From contig JAXDKS010000012.1 of NCBI GenBank assembly GCA_034666985.1, positions 62,001 through 126,000 on the forward strand: a stretch of 64,000 nucleotides of DNA. Direction: 5' to 3'. A program made the position numbers and the translations under genes. Each line of letters begins with the position of its first letter. The first letter of the stretch is position 1. Shown here in pieces: positions 22,319 through 30,369 of the stretch. The notes under the pieces were generated by a model. It was given only the letters and a program-made list of their open reading frames with translations. It was not told the DNA's origin and ran no database searches. Source of the stretch: DATARR01 sp034666985. Lineage in GTDB: Bacteria > Acidobacteriota > Thermoanaerobaculia > Multivoradales > UBA5704.

Positions 22319-24409
22319 CTACTCCTGCTCTTCCTTCCGGTGCTTCTGGTACTCGGCGATGAGCTTGTCCTGCACCAGCTTGGGGACCTCTTCGTAGTGC
22401 GAGAACTCCATGTGGAAGCTGGAGCGCCCCTGGGTCATGGCGGTCAGGTGGCGGTCGTAGTCGAGCATCTCGGACATCGGCACCGAGGCCTTGATGACCT
22501 GATTGCCGTTCACCGAGTCCATGCCCTGAGGCCGGCCGCGGCGGTGCGACAGGTCGCCCATGATGTCGCCCATGAACTCCTCGGTGGTATGGATCTCCAC
22601 CTTCATCACCGGCTCCAGGATGGTCGGCTTGGCGTTGGCCATGGCGTCCTTGAAGGCCAGGGAGCCGGCAATCTTGAACGCCATTTCCGAGGAGTCGACG
22701 TCGTGGTACTGGCCGTCGAGCAGGCGGACCTTGAAGTCGACCATGGGGTAGCCGGCGAGGTAGCCCCGGCGCCGGGCGTCCTGGATCCCCTTCTCCACCG
22801 CCGGGCGGTAGTTGTTGGGGATGGCGCCGCCGAAGATCTCGTCGGCGAAGGAGAAGTCCTCGCCGCGGGGGAGCGGCTCGACCTTGATCCGGCAGTCGGC
22901 GAACTGGCCGCGGCCGCCCGTCTGCTTCTTGTGCCGGCCGTGGCCGTCGGCGGGCTTGAGGATGGTCTCGCGGTAGGGGACCTTGGGCGGGTGCAGGATC
23001 AGGTCGACGTGGTAGCGGTGCTTCAGCTTGGCGACCGCGATCTCGATGTGGAGCTGGCCGGTGCCCGAGAGCAGGTGATCGTGGCTCTCGGGATCGCGGC
23101 CCGCGTGGAGGCTGGGATCCTCGTCGATCAGCCGGTGGAGCGCGTCGCCGATCTTCTCCTCGTCGCCCTTGGACTTCGGCTCGACGGCGAAGGTCATGGC
23201 CGGCTCGGGGATGGGAATCCAGGCGATCCGCACCGGCCGCTCCTTGGCGCACAGGGTGTCGCCGGTGACGGTGCTCTTGAGCTTGGCGACGCCCACGATG
23301 TCGCCGGCCACCACCTTCTGGACGTTGCTCCCCTGCTTGCCCTGGAGCAGCATCAGATGGCCGACGCGCTCCGAGTCCTCGGCGCGGGGGTTGTAGAGCG
23401 GCGAGTCGGAGGAGAGCGTGCCGGAGACGACGCGCAGGATCGAGATCTTGCCCGTGAACGGGTCGGACAGGGTCTTGAACACCAGGGCGGCCGGTGGGCC
23501 GGCGGGGTCGGCCTTCAGCGCCACGTCCTCGCCGCCCAGGCTCTTCGCCGGGAAGCCTTCCCGCTCGGCGGGGGAGGGGACGAGGGCGAGGAGGGAGTCG
23601 AGCAGGGCCGAGGTGCCGATGCCGCGGGCGCCGGCGGTCAAGGTCAAGGGGAAGATCTGGCGATGCGCCACCGCCTTGCGCAGGCCGGACTCGAGATCCT
23701 GCTGGGAGAGGGTGCCGCTCTCGAAGAACCCCTCCATCAGCATGTCGTCGGTCTCCGCCACGGCCTCGACGAGACGGGAGCGGTGGGCCTCCACCTCGTC
23801 GGCGAGCTCGGCGGGGATCTCCGCCGGGGTGGCCTTGCCGTTGCCGTCGCGGGTGTAGCGCCAGGCCTTGAGGCCCACCAGGTCGACGACGCCGGTGAAG
23901 CCGGCCTCCTGGCCGATGGGGATCTGGACGGGCAGCACCAGACGGCCGAAGCGACTTTGCAGCGCCTCCAGGGTACGGCCGAAGTCGGCGCGCTCGCGGT
24001 CCATCTTGGTGAGGTTGACCAGCAGCGGCAGCCCGATCTCGGCCGCGTAGCTCCATACCCGCTCGGTGTTGACCTCGACGCCCGAGACGCCGTTGATACA
24101 GAGGACCACGGAGTCGGCGGCCCGCAGGCCGGCCTTGGTCTCGGCGAAGAAGATGCCGTAGCCGGGGCAGTCGAGGAGGTTGACCTTGTGCTGCTGCCAG
24201 GGAACGAAACAGGGGGCGAGGCCGATCGAGATCTTGCGCTCGATCTCCTCGTGGTCGAAATCGGTGAAGGTATTGCCGTCCTCGACCCGGTGCATGCGGG
24301 TCGTTACGCCGCCGGCGTAGAGTAGCGAGCTGACCAGAGTGGTCTTGCCGGTGTCGTTATGGCCTGCAACAGCGACGTTGCGAAGTCTCTCCGGGCTGTC
24401 CACCTGCAT
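22319..24409 (-). CDS. EF-G-like translation GTPase (EF-G2/FusA2 group)
   Basis: A 696-residue protein with all EF-G domains: P-loop GHNDTGKT, then domains II-V (RGRGQFADCRIKVEPL, VEIHTTEEFMGDIMGDLSHRRG, SEMLDYDRHLTAMTQGRSSFHMEF). Two G-domain motifs differ from canonical EF-G: the switch II DTPGH is DCPGY (Tyr84 replaces the catalytic His) and NKxD reads TKMD. Such changes are known in the EF-G-like group, whose role in translation is not settled, so this is probably not the main translocase. The start is ATG 24409 with GAAGGAGG. Efp follows; the Ser/Thr kinase gene is divergent. Confidence 0.88.
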   Translation of the reverse strand: MQVDSPERLRNVAVAGHNDTGKTTLVSSLLYAGGVTTRMHRVEDGNTFTDFDHEEIERKISIGLAPCFVPWQQHKVNLLDCPGYGIFFAETKAGLRAADSVVLCINGVSGVEVNTERVWSYAAEIGLPLLVNLTKMDRERADFGRTLEALQSRFGRLVLPVQIPIGQEAGFTGVVDLVGLKAWRYTRDGNGKATPAEIPAELADEVEAHRSRLVEAVAETDDMLMEGFFESGTLSQQDLESGLRKAVAHRQIFPLTLTAGARGIGTSALLDSLLALVPSPAEREGFPAKSLGGEDVALKADPAGPPAALVFKTLSDPFTGKISILRVVSGTLSSDSPLYNPRAEDSERVGHLMLLQGKQGSNVQKVVAGDIVGVAKLKSTVTGDTLCAKERPVRIAWIPIPEPAMTFAVEPKSKGDEEKIGDALHRLIDEDPSLHAGRDPESHDHLLSGTGQLHIEIAVAKLKHRYHVDLILHPPKVPYRETILKPADGHGRHKKQTGGRGQFADCRIKVEPLPRGEDFSFADEIFGGAIPNNYRPAVEKGIQDARRRGYLAGYPMVDFKVRLLDGQYHDVDSSEMAFKIAGSLAFKDAMANAKPTILEPVMKVEIHTTEEFMGDIMGDLSHRRGRPQGMDSVNGNQVIKASVPMSEMLDYDRHLTAMTQGRSSFHMEFSHYEEVPKLVQDKLIAEYQKHRKEEQE

Positions 24410-24451
24410 CCTGAACCTCCTTCAGGGCTTGAGAGCGGTCAAGGGGGCGCA

Positions 24452-24479
24452 AATATACCACAAGGAAAAAGGTGCAAGC
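24452..24479 (-). promoter_or_regulatory. Candidate promoter for the EF-G-like gene
   Basis: On the minus strand GCTTGC (24474-24479) is followed after 16 bases by TATATT (24452-24457). The -10 is good and the -35 is poor. The leader would be about 35 bases, with GAAGGAGG before the ATG. Confidence 0.4.
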
Positions 24480-24539
24480 CGCCCTGGAAATCGACTCCTA
24501 AACCCCGAAAGTACCAGGATTTACCGCCGCCGTTCCGGT

Positions 24540-24569
24540 TTGACCTGGGGACCGGGTCCGGCCTAGAAT
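24540..24569 (+). promoter_or_regulatory. Sigma-70-type promoter of the Ser/Thr kinase gene
   Basis: TTGACC (24540-24545), an 18-base spacer, then TAGAAT (24564-24569). Transcription would start near 24576, about 20 bases before ATG 24597. Confidence 0.6.
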
Positions 24570-24596
24570 TCTCCCGCGTTCAAAAGTATTGCCGCC

Positions 24597-26600
24597 ATGC
24601 TCCCTCTGACGCCGACCAAGCTGGGCCGTTACGAAATCACCGACGAGATCGGCAAGGGGGCCATGGGTGTGGTCTACCTGGCCCGCGATCCGCTCATCGG
24701 CCGGCTGGTGGCGCTCAAGACCTTCCGCATCGGCTACTCCGTCCGCGACCAGGAGATGGAGCAGTTCCGCATCCGCTTCATGCGCGAGGCGCAGAGCGCG
24801 GGCATCCTCACCCACCCCAACATCGTCACCATCCACGACGTGGTGGAGTCGAGCGAGGAGGGGATGGCCTTCATCGCCATGGAGTACGTGCGGGGGACCA
24901 ACCTCAAGCTGCTCCTCCAGGGCGACCAGGCGCTGGGCCTGCCGTTCGTGCTCGACGTCATCGCCCAGGTGGGCGACGCCCTCGACTACGCCCACTCGAA
25001 CCGGGTGGTGCACCGCGACGTCAAGCCGGCGAACATCCTCATCACCACCGACAACCGGGTGAAGATCACCGACTTCGGCATCGCGCGCCTGGACAGCTCG
25101 AACCTCACCCAGGAGGGGCAGCTCCTGGGGACGCCCAACTACATGGCTCCCGAGCAGATCCAGGGCAAGGAGGTGGACCACCGGGCCGACCTCTTCTCCC
25201 TGGGCGTGGTGCTCTACGAGCTGCTCACCCGCCACAAGCCGTTCCAGGGCGAGAACCTGACGGTGGTGAGCCACCGCATCGTCTACGACCACTTCACGCC
25301 ACCCCGGGAGTACGTCCAGAACCTGCCGCCGGGTCTGGAGCCGATCCTGATGAAGGCGCTGGAGAAGGACCCCGCCCGCCGCTACCAGCGGGCGCGGGAG
25401 ATGGTCGACGACCTGCGCCGGCTGGTGGATGCGAGCCGGCAGCGCGACGACCTCAACGAGACGCAGAGCCTCTCGTCCACGATGGTGCTGCCGCCGCCGC
25501 CGGTCCCTACGCCCCCGGCCGCGGCCGCGAAGCCGTCGATGTTCAGCCGGTGGCGCAAGGAGCCGGCCCCGCAGCCCGTTCCTCCGGCGCCTCTCCCGGC
25601 GGCCGGACCGCCCCCCCTTCCGCCGCCTCCGCCGGACATTGCCTCAGGCGTCTCAGAGGACACGATCTCCTCCGGTGTGACGCCCCCGCCTCCACCGTCC
25701 CTATCGGACACCAACGCCACCTCCGAGGTCCCGGTGCTGACCGCTCCGCCGCCTCCGCCCAAGGCCGTGCCGGCCGGGCGGAGCTCGTCGCGCCAGACCC
25801 TCGCGGTGGCGGGGATCGTCGTCCTCCTCGGCGTCCTGCTCGGGGCCGGGTTCCTGCTGTGGAAGAGCTGGTCGCAGCCCAAGGGGGTGCAGAGCGCGGC
25901 CGCGGATGCCCGCCCGGTCCAGCCTGTCCCGGTGACGCCGCCGCCCACGCCAGCCGAGGCGACGCCCGCCGTCCCGCAGCCGGAGGCGACGCCGGCGCTG
26001 CCGGTTGCCAGCCAGCAGTTGGATTTTGCCCGCCAGGCCCTCACCGACAAGCGATACGACGCGGCGATCGCGGGGGCCAAATCCGTGCTGTGGATCGACC
26101 CTGCCAACGCGGAAGCCACCAGCATCCTGGCCAAGGCCACCAAGGCCCAGGCCCACGTCCGGCAGAAGCCGGTGCCGGCTCCCCACGAGATCCGGCCGGG
26201 GGAGCAGGTGGCTACGACGCCGGCGGTCCCCGAGACCCCGGCGAGGCCGAGCGCCAGCCAGCTCCCGTCATCGGTGGCCACGACGGCCAACCTCCACGTC
26301 CACCTCGCGACCGAGTTCCCCGGCGGTGGCGTGCTGATCGTCTACGTGGACGGTCGCGAAAAGCTGCGCGAGGATCTCCCGTCCTGGGGCAGCTTCTTCC
26401 GCGCACCCAAGGCGGAGCGGCACTACATCGATCGGAACATCGAAGTCCCGGCGGGGGCGGTGAGCATCCGCGTCCACGTCGCGCTCCCCAAGCGGCCGGC
26501 CCAGGTCAGGCCCCTCTCCGGCAACTTCACGGGCGGCGGCTCCCACCCGCTGGAGGTGCAGCTCTCCGCGGCGGGGCAGGTCGACGCCAGCCTGCGTTGA
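24597..26600 (+). CDS. Membrane Ser/Thr protein kinase (active motifs) with unknown C-terminal domain
   Basis: A 667-residue Hanks-type kinase. The kinase domain (about 10-275) has intact motifs: GKGAMGVVY, VALK, HRDVKPAN, DFG, MAPEQ. A long Pro/Ala-rich linker follows, then one membrane helix (TLAVAGIVVLLGVLLGAGFLLW, near 400-422), a short TPR-like segment (ARQALTDKRYDAAIAGAK) and a C-terminal beta-rich domain (about 560-667) that I do not recognise. The kinase should be cytosolic and the last part outside, as a sensor. It contrasts with the inactive kinase at 4815-5771. A PP2C phosphatase at 45399 could reverse its action. Confidence 0.9.
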   Translation: MLPLTPTKLGRYEITDEIGKGAMGVVYLARDPLIGRLVALKTFRIGYSVRDQEMEQFRIRFMREAQSAGILTHPNIVTIHDVVESSEEGMAFIAMEYVRGTNLKLLLQGDQALGLPFVLDVIAQVGDALDYAHSNRVVHRDVKPANILITTDNRVKITDFGIARLDSSNLTQEGQLLGTPNYMAPEQIQGKEVDHRADLFSLGVVLYELLTRHKPFQGENLTVVSHRIVYDHFTPPREYVQNLPPGLEPILMKALEKDPARRYQRAREMVDDLRRLVDASRQRDDLNETQSLSSTMVLPPPPVPTPPAAAAKPSMFSRWRKEPAPQPVPPAPLPAAGPPPLPPPPPDIASGVSEDTISSGVTPPPPPSLSDTNATSEVPVLTAPPPPPKAVPAGRSSSRQTLAVAGIVVLLGVLLGAGFLLWKSWSQPKGVQSAAADARPVQPVPVTPPPTPAEATPAVPQPEATPALPVASQQLDFARQALTDKRYDAAIAGAKSVLWIDPANAEATSILAKATKAQAHVRQKPVPAPHEIRPGEQVATTPAVPETPARPSASQLPSSVATTANLHVHLATEFPGGGVLIVYVDGREKLREDLPSWGSFFRAPKAERHYIDRNIEVPAGAVSIRVHVALPKRPAQVRPLSGNFTGGGSHPLEVQLSAAGQVDASLR

Positions 26601-26606
26601 GAGGGG

Positions 26607-26702
26607 AACACGGACGAGCACGGACCCACAGGGACGAACACCGGGGCTTTCCCGGCTTGGAGGTCCTTGTTCGTCCGTGTCAGTCCCTGTCCGTCGGTGT
26701 TC
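26607..26702. repeat. Intergenic palindrome, family A (CACGGAC units), copy 1
   Basis: The left arm carries ACACGGACGAGCACGGAC and the right arm GTTCGTCCGTGTCAGTCC, with roughly 10-bp periodic CACGGAC/GTCCGTG words, so the element can fold into a long hairpin. It lies between two convergent genes, and its right arm provides the last codons and stop of the M16 peptidase at 26680-28059. A second copy is at 30208-30314. Confidence 0.8.
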
Positions 26703-28059
26703 CCCACACGGTCACCGGGCCCAGGTCCGCGAGCTGCGGCTCCAGCTCCTCGGCCGGTCCCACCGCCACCACCGCCACGTGCTCCGGGTCGAGGTGCCGG
26801 CGCGCCACCTCCAGGATCTCCTCACGGGTGACGGTGGCGGTGCGCTCCAGGTGGCGGGTGTAGTAGTCGTCCGGCAGGCCGAAGACGGCCAGGGTCTCCA
26901 GCCGCTTGGCGAGGTCGCCGATGGTCTGCACGGTGTAGGGGAAGACGCCGATCAGATAGCTGCGCGCTTCCTCCAGCTCCTCCGGCTCGACCAGCGCCTC
27001 GCGGATGCGCCGCAGCTCGAACAGGACCTCGCGGGTCGCGGCGCCCGTCGACTCGGTGGCCACCGCGGCGTTCACTGTGAAGGGCCCCCGCCCCATTCGT
27101 GCTGAGAAGCGGGTCGAGGCGCCGTAGGTGTAGCCGTGCCGCTCGCGCAGGTTGAGATTGATCCGGCTGGTGAACTTGCCGCCCAGGAGGGCGTTGAGGG
27201 CGAGGAGCGGGATGTAGTCCGGATGCTGGCGGGGAATGCCGGGGTGCCCGATCCGCAGCTCGGTCTGGGCGGCGCCGGCGCGATCGACGATGTGCACCGA
27301 GATCCCCGTCCGGGCCGGGGGCCGGATCTCCGGCGGGGCTGGGGACGGCGACGGCGGGCCGCCGGTGCCCAGGGCGGCCTCGGCCTCGCGCAGCAGCTCC
27401 TCCGGATCGAAGTCCCCCACCGCGATCAGCGCGGCGCCGGCGAACCCGTAGTGGCCCTGGTAGAAGGCCTCGGTGCCTGAGCGGTCCAGCCCGGACACGC
27501 TCCCCTCCTCGCCGATCAGGGGGTAGGCGTAGGCGGTGCCCTCGTAGAGGACGCGGTGGAAGCGGTCGTCGGCCAGCGCGGAGGGGTCGTGGGTGCGGCG
27601 GAGGATCTCGGTCAGGCGCTGGCGCTTGAGCCGCTCCAGCTCTTCGTCGGGGAAGGTGGGGCGGGTCGCCACGTCGGTCAGCAGCTCGAAGCCGGCGGCG
27701 CGGTGCTGGGAGAGCAGGCCGGTCGAGAGATAGCCCACGTCCCAGTCGGCGCCGGTGGTGAAGTAGCCGCCGAGCCGCTCAGCGCTCGCGGCGATGTCCA
27801 TGGACGAGCGCCGGGCCGTCCCTTCGTCGAGGAGCGAGGCGGTGAGGGTGGCGAGCCCCGACTGCCCCGGCGGATCGAACTGCCCGCCCGCGGCGGTCAC
27901 CAACTCGAGACTGACCAGCGGCAGCCCCGAGAGGCGCGCCGCGAGCACGGCGAGGCCGTTGGGCAGCCGCGTGCGCAGGAAGGGGGGAAAGCGGAACGGC
28001 CGGATCTCGCCGGACAGGGGTGGGGCCGAGCGGTCGACCCGGGTGGGGAGGGTGGCCAT
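26680..28059 (-). CDS. M16 peptidase family protein, non-catalytic subunit type
   Basis: A 459-residue member of the M16 (pitrilysin/processing-peptidase) family. The zinc motif HxxEH is absent: the corresponding stretch reads SGLATLTASLLDEG. It keeps the C-terminal YTYGASTRFSARMGRGPF segment typical of M16 subunits. Its start ATG 28059 overlaps the stop of the upstream M16 gene (TGATG), so the two are translationally coupled and probably form a heterodimer, one active and one inactive, as in many bacteria and in mitochondrial MPP. The last residues (TPTDRD) and stop are encoded by the arm of a dispersed repeat. Confidence 0.88.
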   Translation of the reverse strand: MATLPTRVDRSAPPLSGEIRPFRFPPFLRTRLPNGLAVLAARLSGLPLVSLELVTAAGGQFDPPGQSGLATLTASLLDEGTARRSSMDIAASAERLGGYFTTGADWDVGYLSTGLLSQHRAAGFELLTDVATRPTFPDEELERLKRQRLTEILRRTHDPSALADDRFHRVLYEGTAYAYPLIGEEGSVSGLDRSGTEAFYQGHYGFAGAALIAVGDFDPEELLREAEAALGTGGPPSPSPAPPEIRPPARTGISVHIVDRAGAAQTELRIGHPGIPRQHPDYIPLLALNALLGGKFTSRINLNLRERHGYTYGASTRFSARMGRGPFTVNAAVATESTGAATREVLFELRRIREALVEPEELEEARSYLIGVFPYTVQTIGDLAKRLETLAVFGLPDDYYTRHLERTATVTREEILEVARRHLDPEHVAVVAVGPAEELEPQLADLGPVTVWGTPTDRD

Positions 28060-29339
28060 CAGACCTCCTCTCGCGGCACCACGGTGACCACCGCGCGCCC
28101 GGCCTGCAGGGCGCCCGCGGCGAGCTCCACCAGCTCCTCGGAGGTGATCTCGAGATAGCGGCTGGCCTCGGCCGCGACGCCCCCGGGATCGTCGAAGTAG
28201 GTGGCGAACTGGGAGAAGAGGTCGGCCACGCCGTCCAGCTTCTGCAGACTGCTGTAGATCTCGGTGAGCGTGCGGTTGCGCGCCCGCTCCAGGTCGGCCG
28301 GGTCGGGAGGGGCGGCCGCGGCCCTGGCGACCCAGCCCAGCAGCGCCTCTTCCACGGTCTCGATCTCCACCTCCGGCCGGGCGGTGGCCACCAGCATGAA
28401 GGTGCCACCCTTCTCGTAGGGGGAGACCGAGGCGCCCACGTCCTGGGCGATCTGGCGGTCGTAGACCAGGTCGCGGTAAAGGGGGCTCGACTTGCCCCCG
28501 GCCAGCGCCGTAGTCAGCAGGTCCGCGGCGTACCACGCCCGCTCGCCATAGGCGGGGGCGCGGAAGCCGGCGTAGACCCGGGGGAGGCGCACGGCGTCGG
28601 GCAGCACGTCGCGGTGCTCGCCCTCCAGGCGGTCGGGGGGGACGATCACCGGCGGCACCCGCGGGCCGGGCGGGATCTCGCCGAACCAGGCCTCTGCCCG
28701 CTCCAGGGCGGCGTCGGGATCGATGTCACCCGCCAGTGTCAGCACCGCGTTGCTGGGCGTGTAGTAGGTGCGAAAGAAGTCCCGCACATCCTCCAGGGTG
28801 GCGGCGGCGATGTCCTCCATGTAGCCGATCACCGGCCAGTGGTAGGGGTGGCCCGGCGGATAGAGCAACTCGTGGAGCCGCTCCCCGGCCATGCCGTAGG
28901 GCTGGTTCTCGATCCGCTGCCGGCGCTCGTTCATCACCACGTCGCGCTGGTTGTCCAGGTTCTCCTGGGTGAGGGCGGGGAGGAAGAACCCCATGCGGTC
29001 CGACTCCAGCCACAGCCCGAGCTCGAGATGCTGCGAGGGGAGCGTCTCGTAGTAGTTGGTGCGGTCGTACCAGGTCGAGCCGTTGGCCACCCCGCCCACC
29101 TGCTGGAGGAGGCGGAAGTGGTCGTGGGTGCCCACGTGCTCGCTGCCCTGGAAGAGCATGTGCTCGAACAGATGGGCGAAGCCGGTCCGCCCCGGCCGCT
29201 CGTTCTTCGAGCCCACGTGATACCAGAGGTTGACCGCCACCAGCGGCAGCGCCGCGTTGCGGTGGAGGATCACCCGGAGGCCGTTGGCGAGCGTGTGGTA
29301 TTGAAAACGGAGATCGAGGTCGGGTGTCGCTGGAGTCAT
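28059..29339 (-). CDS. M16 peptidase, catalytic subunit
   Basis: A 426-residue zinc peptidase with the inverted motif HLFEH (H56, E59, H60 counting from ATG 29339) and a downstream glutamate region (ELGLWLESDRM) that completes the zinc site. It degrades or processes peptides in the cytosol or, if exported, the periplasm; no clear signal peptide is present. A GTG at 29354 would add five residues and cannot be excluded. It is coupled to the inactive M16 gene downstream. An upstream repeat (29430-29556) separates it from lexA, which is divergent. Confidence 0.9.
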   Translation of the reverse strand: MTPATPDLDLRFQYHTLANGLRVILHRNAALPLVAVNLWYHVGSKNERPGRTGFAHLFEHMLFQGSEHVGTHDHFRLLQQVGGVANGSTWYDRTNYYETLPSQHLELGLWLESDRMGFFLPALTQENLDNQRDVVMNERRQRIENQPYGMAGERLHELLYPPGHPYHWPVIGYMEDIAAATLEDVRDFFRTYYTPSNAVLTLAGDIDPDAALERAEAWFGEIPPGPRVPPVIVPPDRLEGEHRDVLPDAVRLPRVYAGFRAPAYGERAWYAADLLTTALAGGKSSPLYRDLVYDRQIAQDVGASVSPYEKGGTFMLVATARPEVEIETVEEALLGWVARAAAAPPDPADLERARNRTLTEIYSSLQKLDGVADLFSQFATYFDDPGGVAAEASRYLEITSEELVELAAGALQAGRAVVTVVPREEV

Positions 29340-29429
29340 CAGGATTGGGGGCACACGGGAGGGAAGTCGGCAGAGAGCCCGGCGCTTCGGGAGTGTATTG
29401 AGAGGCGTCGCGGGGTGTCAAGGCGAGGC

Positions 29430-29556
29430 CTCACCCCTGTCCGCCCTCCCGCCGGCCGGGAGAGGGGGACCCAACTGGGGCGCTCTTGCTTGTCTCCCTC
29501 TTCTCCCGGTTGGGGGGGAGGGCGGTGGGAGAAGAGGGCCGGGGTGATGAGGGCCG
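29430..29556. repeat. Intergenic repeat, family E, copy 1
   Basis: A composite palindromic element of about 127 bp with CCTCACCCCTGTCC, CGGGAGAGGGGG, CTCCCTCTTCTCCCGG and GGGGTGATGAGGG blocks. Copy 2 (34818-34951) is its reverse complement in block order. It fills most of the gap between the M16 genes and lexA. Confidence 0.75.
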
Positions 29557-29557
29557 C

Positions 29558-29585
29558 TTGCATTACGCTACGTTACCGCTATACT
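29558..29585 (+). promoter_or_regulatory. lexA promoter, leaderless layout
   Basis: TTGCAT (29558-29563), 16 bases, TATACT (29580-29585), then only 6 bases to ATG 29592. Transcription should start at the start codon, and there is no Shine-Dalgarno sequence. The spacer contains near-repeats ACGCTAC and ACCGCTA, which could form part of an autoregulatory LexA site, but no known SOS box is recognisable. Confidence 0.6.
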
Positions 29586-29591
29586 TCCACC

Positions 29592-30206
29592 ATGTCCTAT
29601 CTCACCGAGCGGCAGAAACAGATCCTGGAGTTCATTCAGGAGTACCGCAAGGAGCGCGGGATCGCCCCCACCCACCGGGAGATCTGCGAGCGTTTCGGGT
29701 TCTCCTCCTACGGCACGGCGTACAAGCATCTGAAGCTCCTGCAGCAGAAGGGCTTCCTGCGCCGCGACTGGAACCAGAAGCGGGGCATCGAGCTGATCCG
29801 CGCCATCCCGGGCGCGGAGACGTCCGAGCGCGACCTGCCCTACTTCGGCCGGATCGCCGCCGGACGGCCCATCGAGGCCCTCTCCGGCAACGACCGGGTG
29901 ACGGTGCCCGGCCACCTCCTGAGCCCCCGGGGCGGCGACCACTACGTGCTGCGCGTGGTGGGCGAGTCGATGATCGAGGAGGGGGTCCACGACGGCGACT
30001 ACGTGATCGTCCTGCGCCGCGACCAGGCCGAGCCCGGGGAGATGGTGGTGGCCCTGGTGGGCGACGAGGCCACCCTCAAGCGCTTCTACCCCGAGGGCGC
30101 CATCGTCCGTCTGCAGCCCGCCAACCCCACCATGCAGCCGATCCGCGTCCCCGCCAAGGACGTGCGGGTGCAAGGGGTGGTGGTGGGGCTGATGCGGAAG
30201 TTCTAG
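29592..30206 (+). CDS. lexA: LexA repressor (SOS response)
   Basis: A 204-residue LexA: N-terminal winged HTH (ERQKQILEFIQEYRKERGIAP, FSSYGTAYKHLKLLQQKGFL), then an S24-type autoprotease domain. The self-cleavage bond A90-G91 (RIAAGRP) and the catalytic pair S126 (GESM) and K163 (TLKRF) are all present. It represses DNA-damage genes until RecA filaments trigger its cleavage. The start is supported by the -10 element 6 bases upstream and by the conserved LTERQ opening. No SOS target gene is obvious next to it. Confidence 0.93.
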   Translation: MSYLTERQKQILEFIQEYRKERGIAPTHREICERFGFSSYGTAYKHLKLLQQKGFLRRDWNQKRGIELIRAIPGAETSERDLPYFGRIAAGRPIEALSGNDRVTVPGHLLSPRGGDHYVLRVVGESMIEEGVHDGDYVIVLRRDQAEPGEMVVALVGDEATLKRFYPEGAIVRLQPANPTMQPIRVPAKDVRVQGVVVGLMRKF

Positions 30207-30207
30207 G

Positions 30208-30314
30208 CAGAGCACGGACGAACACGGACTGACACGGACGGACACGGACCTGGAAGAACAGGCTCTCTTGTTCGTCCGTGAAGGTCCGTGTCAGTCCGTG
30301 CAAAGTCCGTGTTC
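30208..30314. repeat. Intergenic palindrome, family A, copy 2
   Basis: Immediately after lexA. The left arm has four CACGGAC words spaced exactly 10 bp apart; the right arm has four GTCCGTG words spaced 10-11 bp. It can form a long hairpin and may act as a terminator-like structure for lexA, although no T-run follows. The related copy is at 26607-26702. Confidence 0.8.
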
Positions 30315-30369
30315 TTTTCCCTCCGCTCCCGCTTTTCGCGCCTCTCCTGTACAATGCGCCCGAATTACC

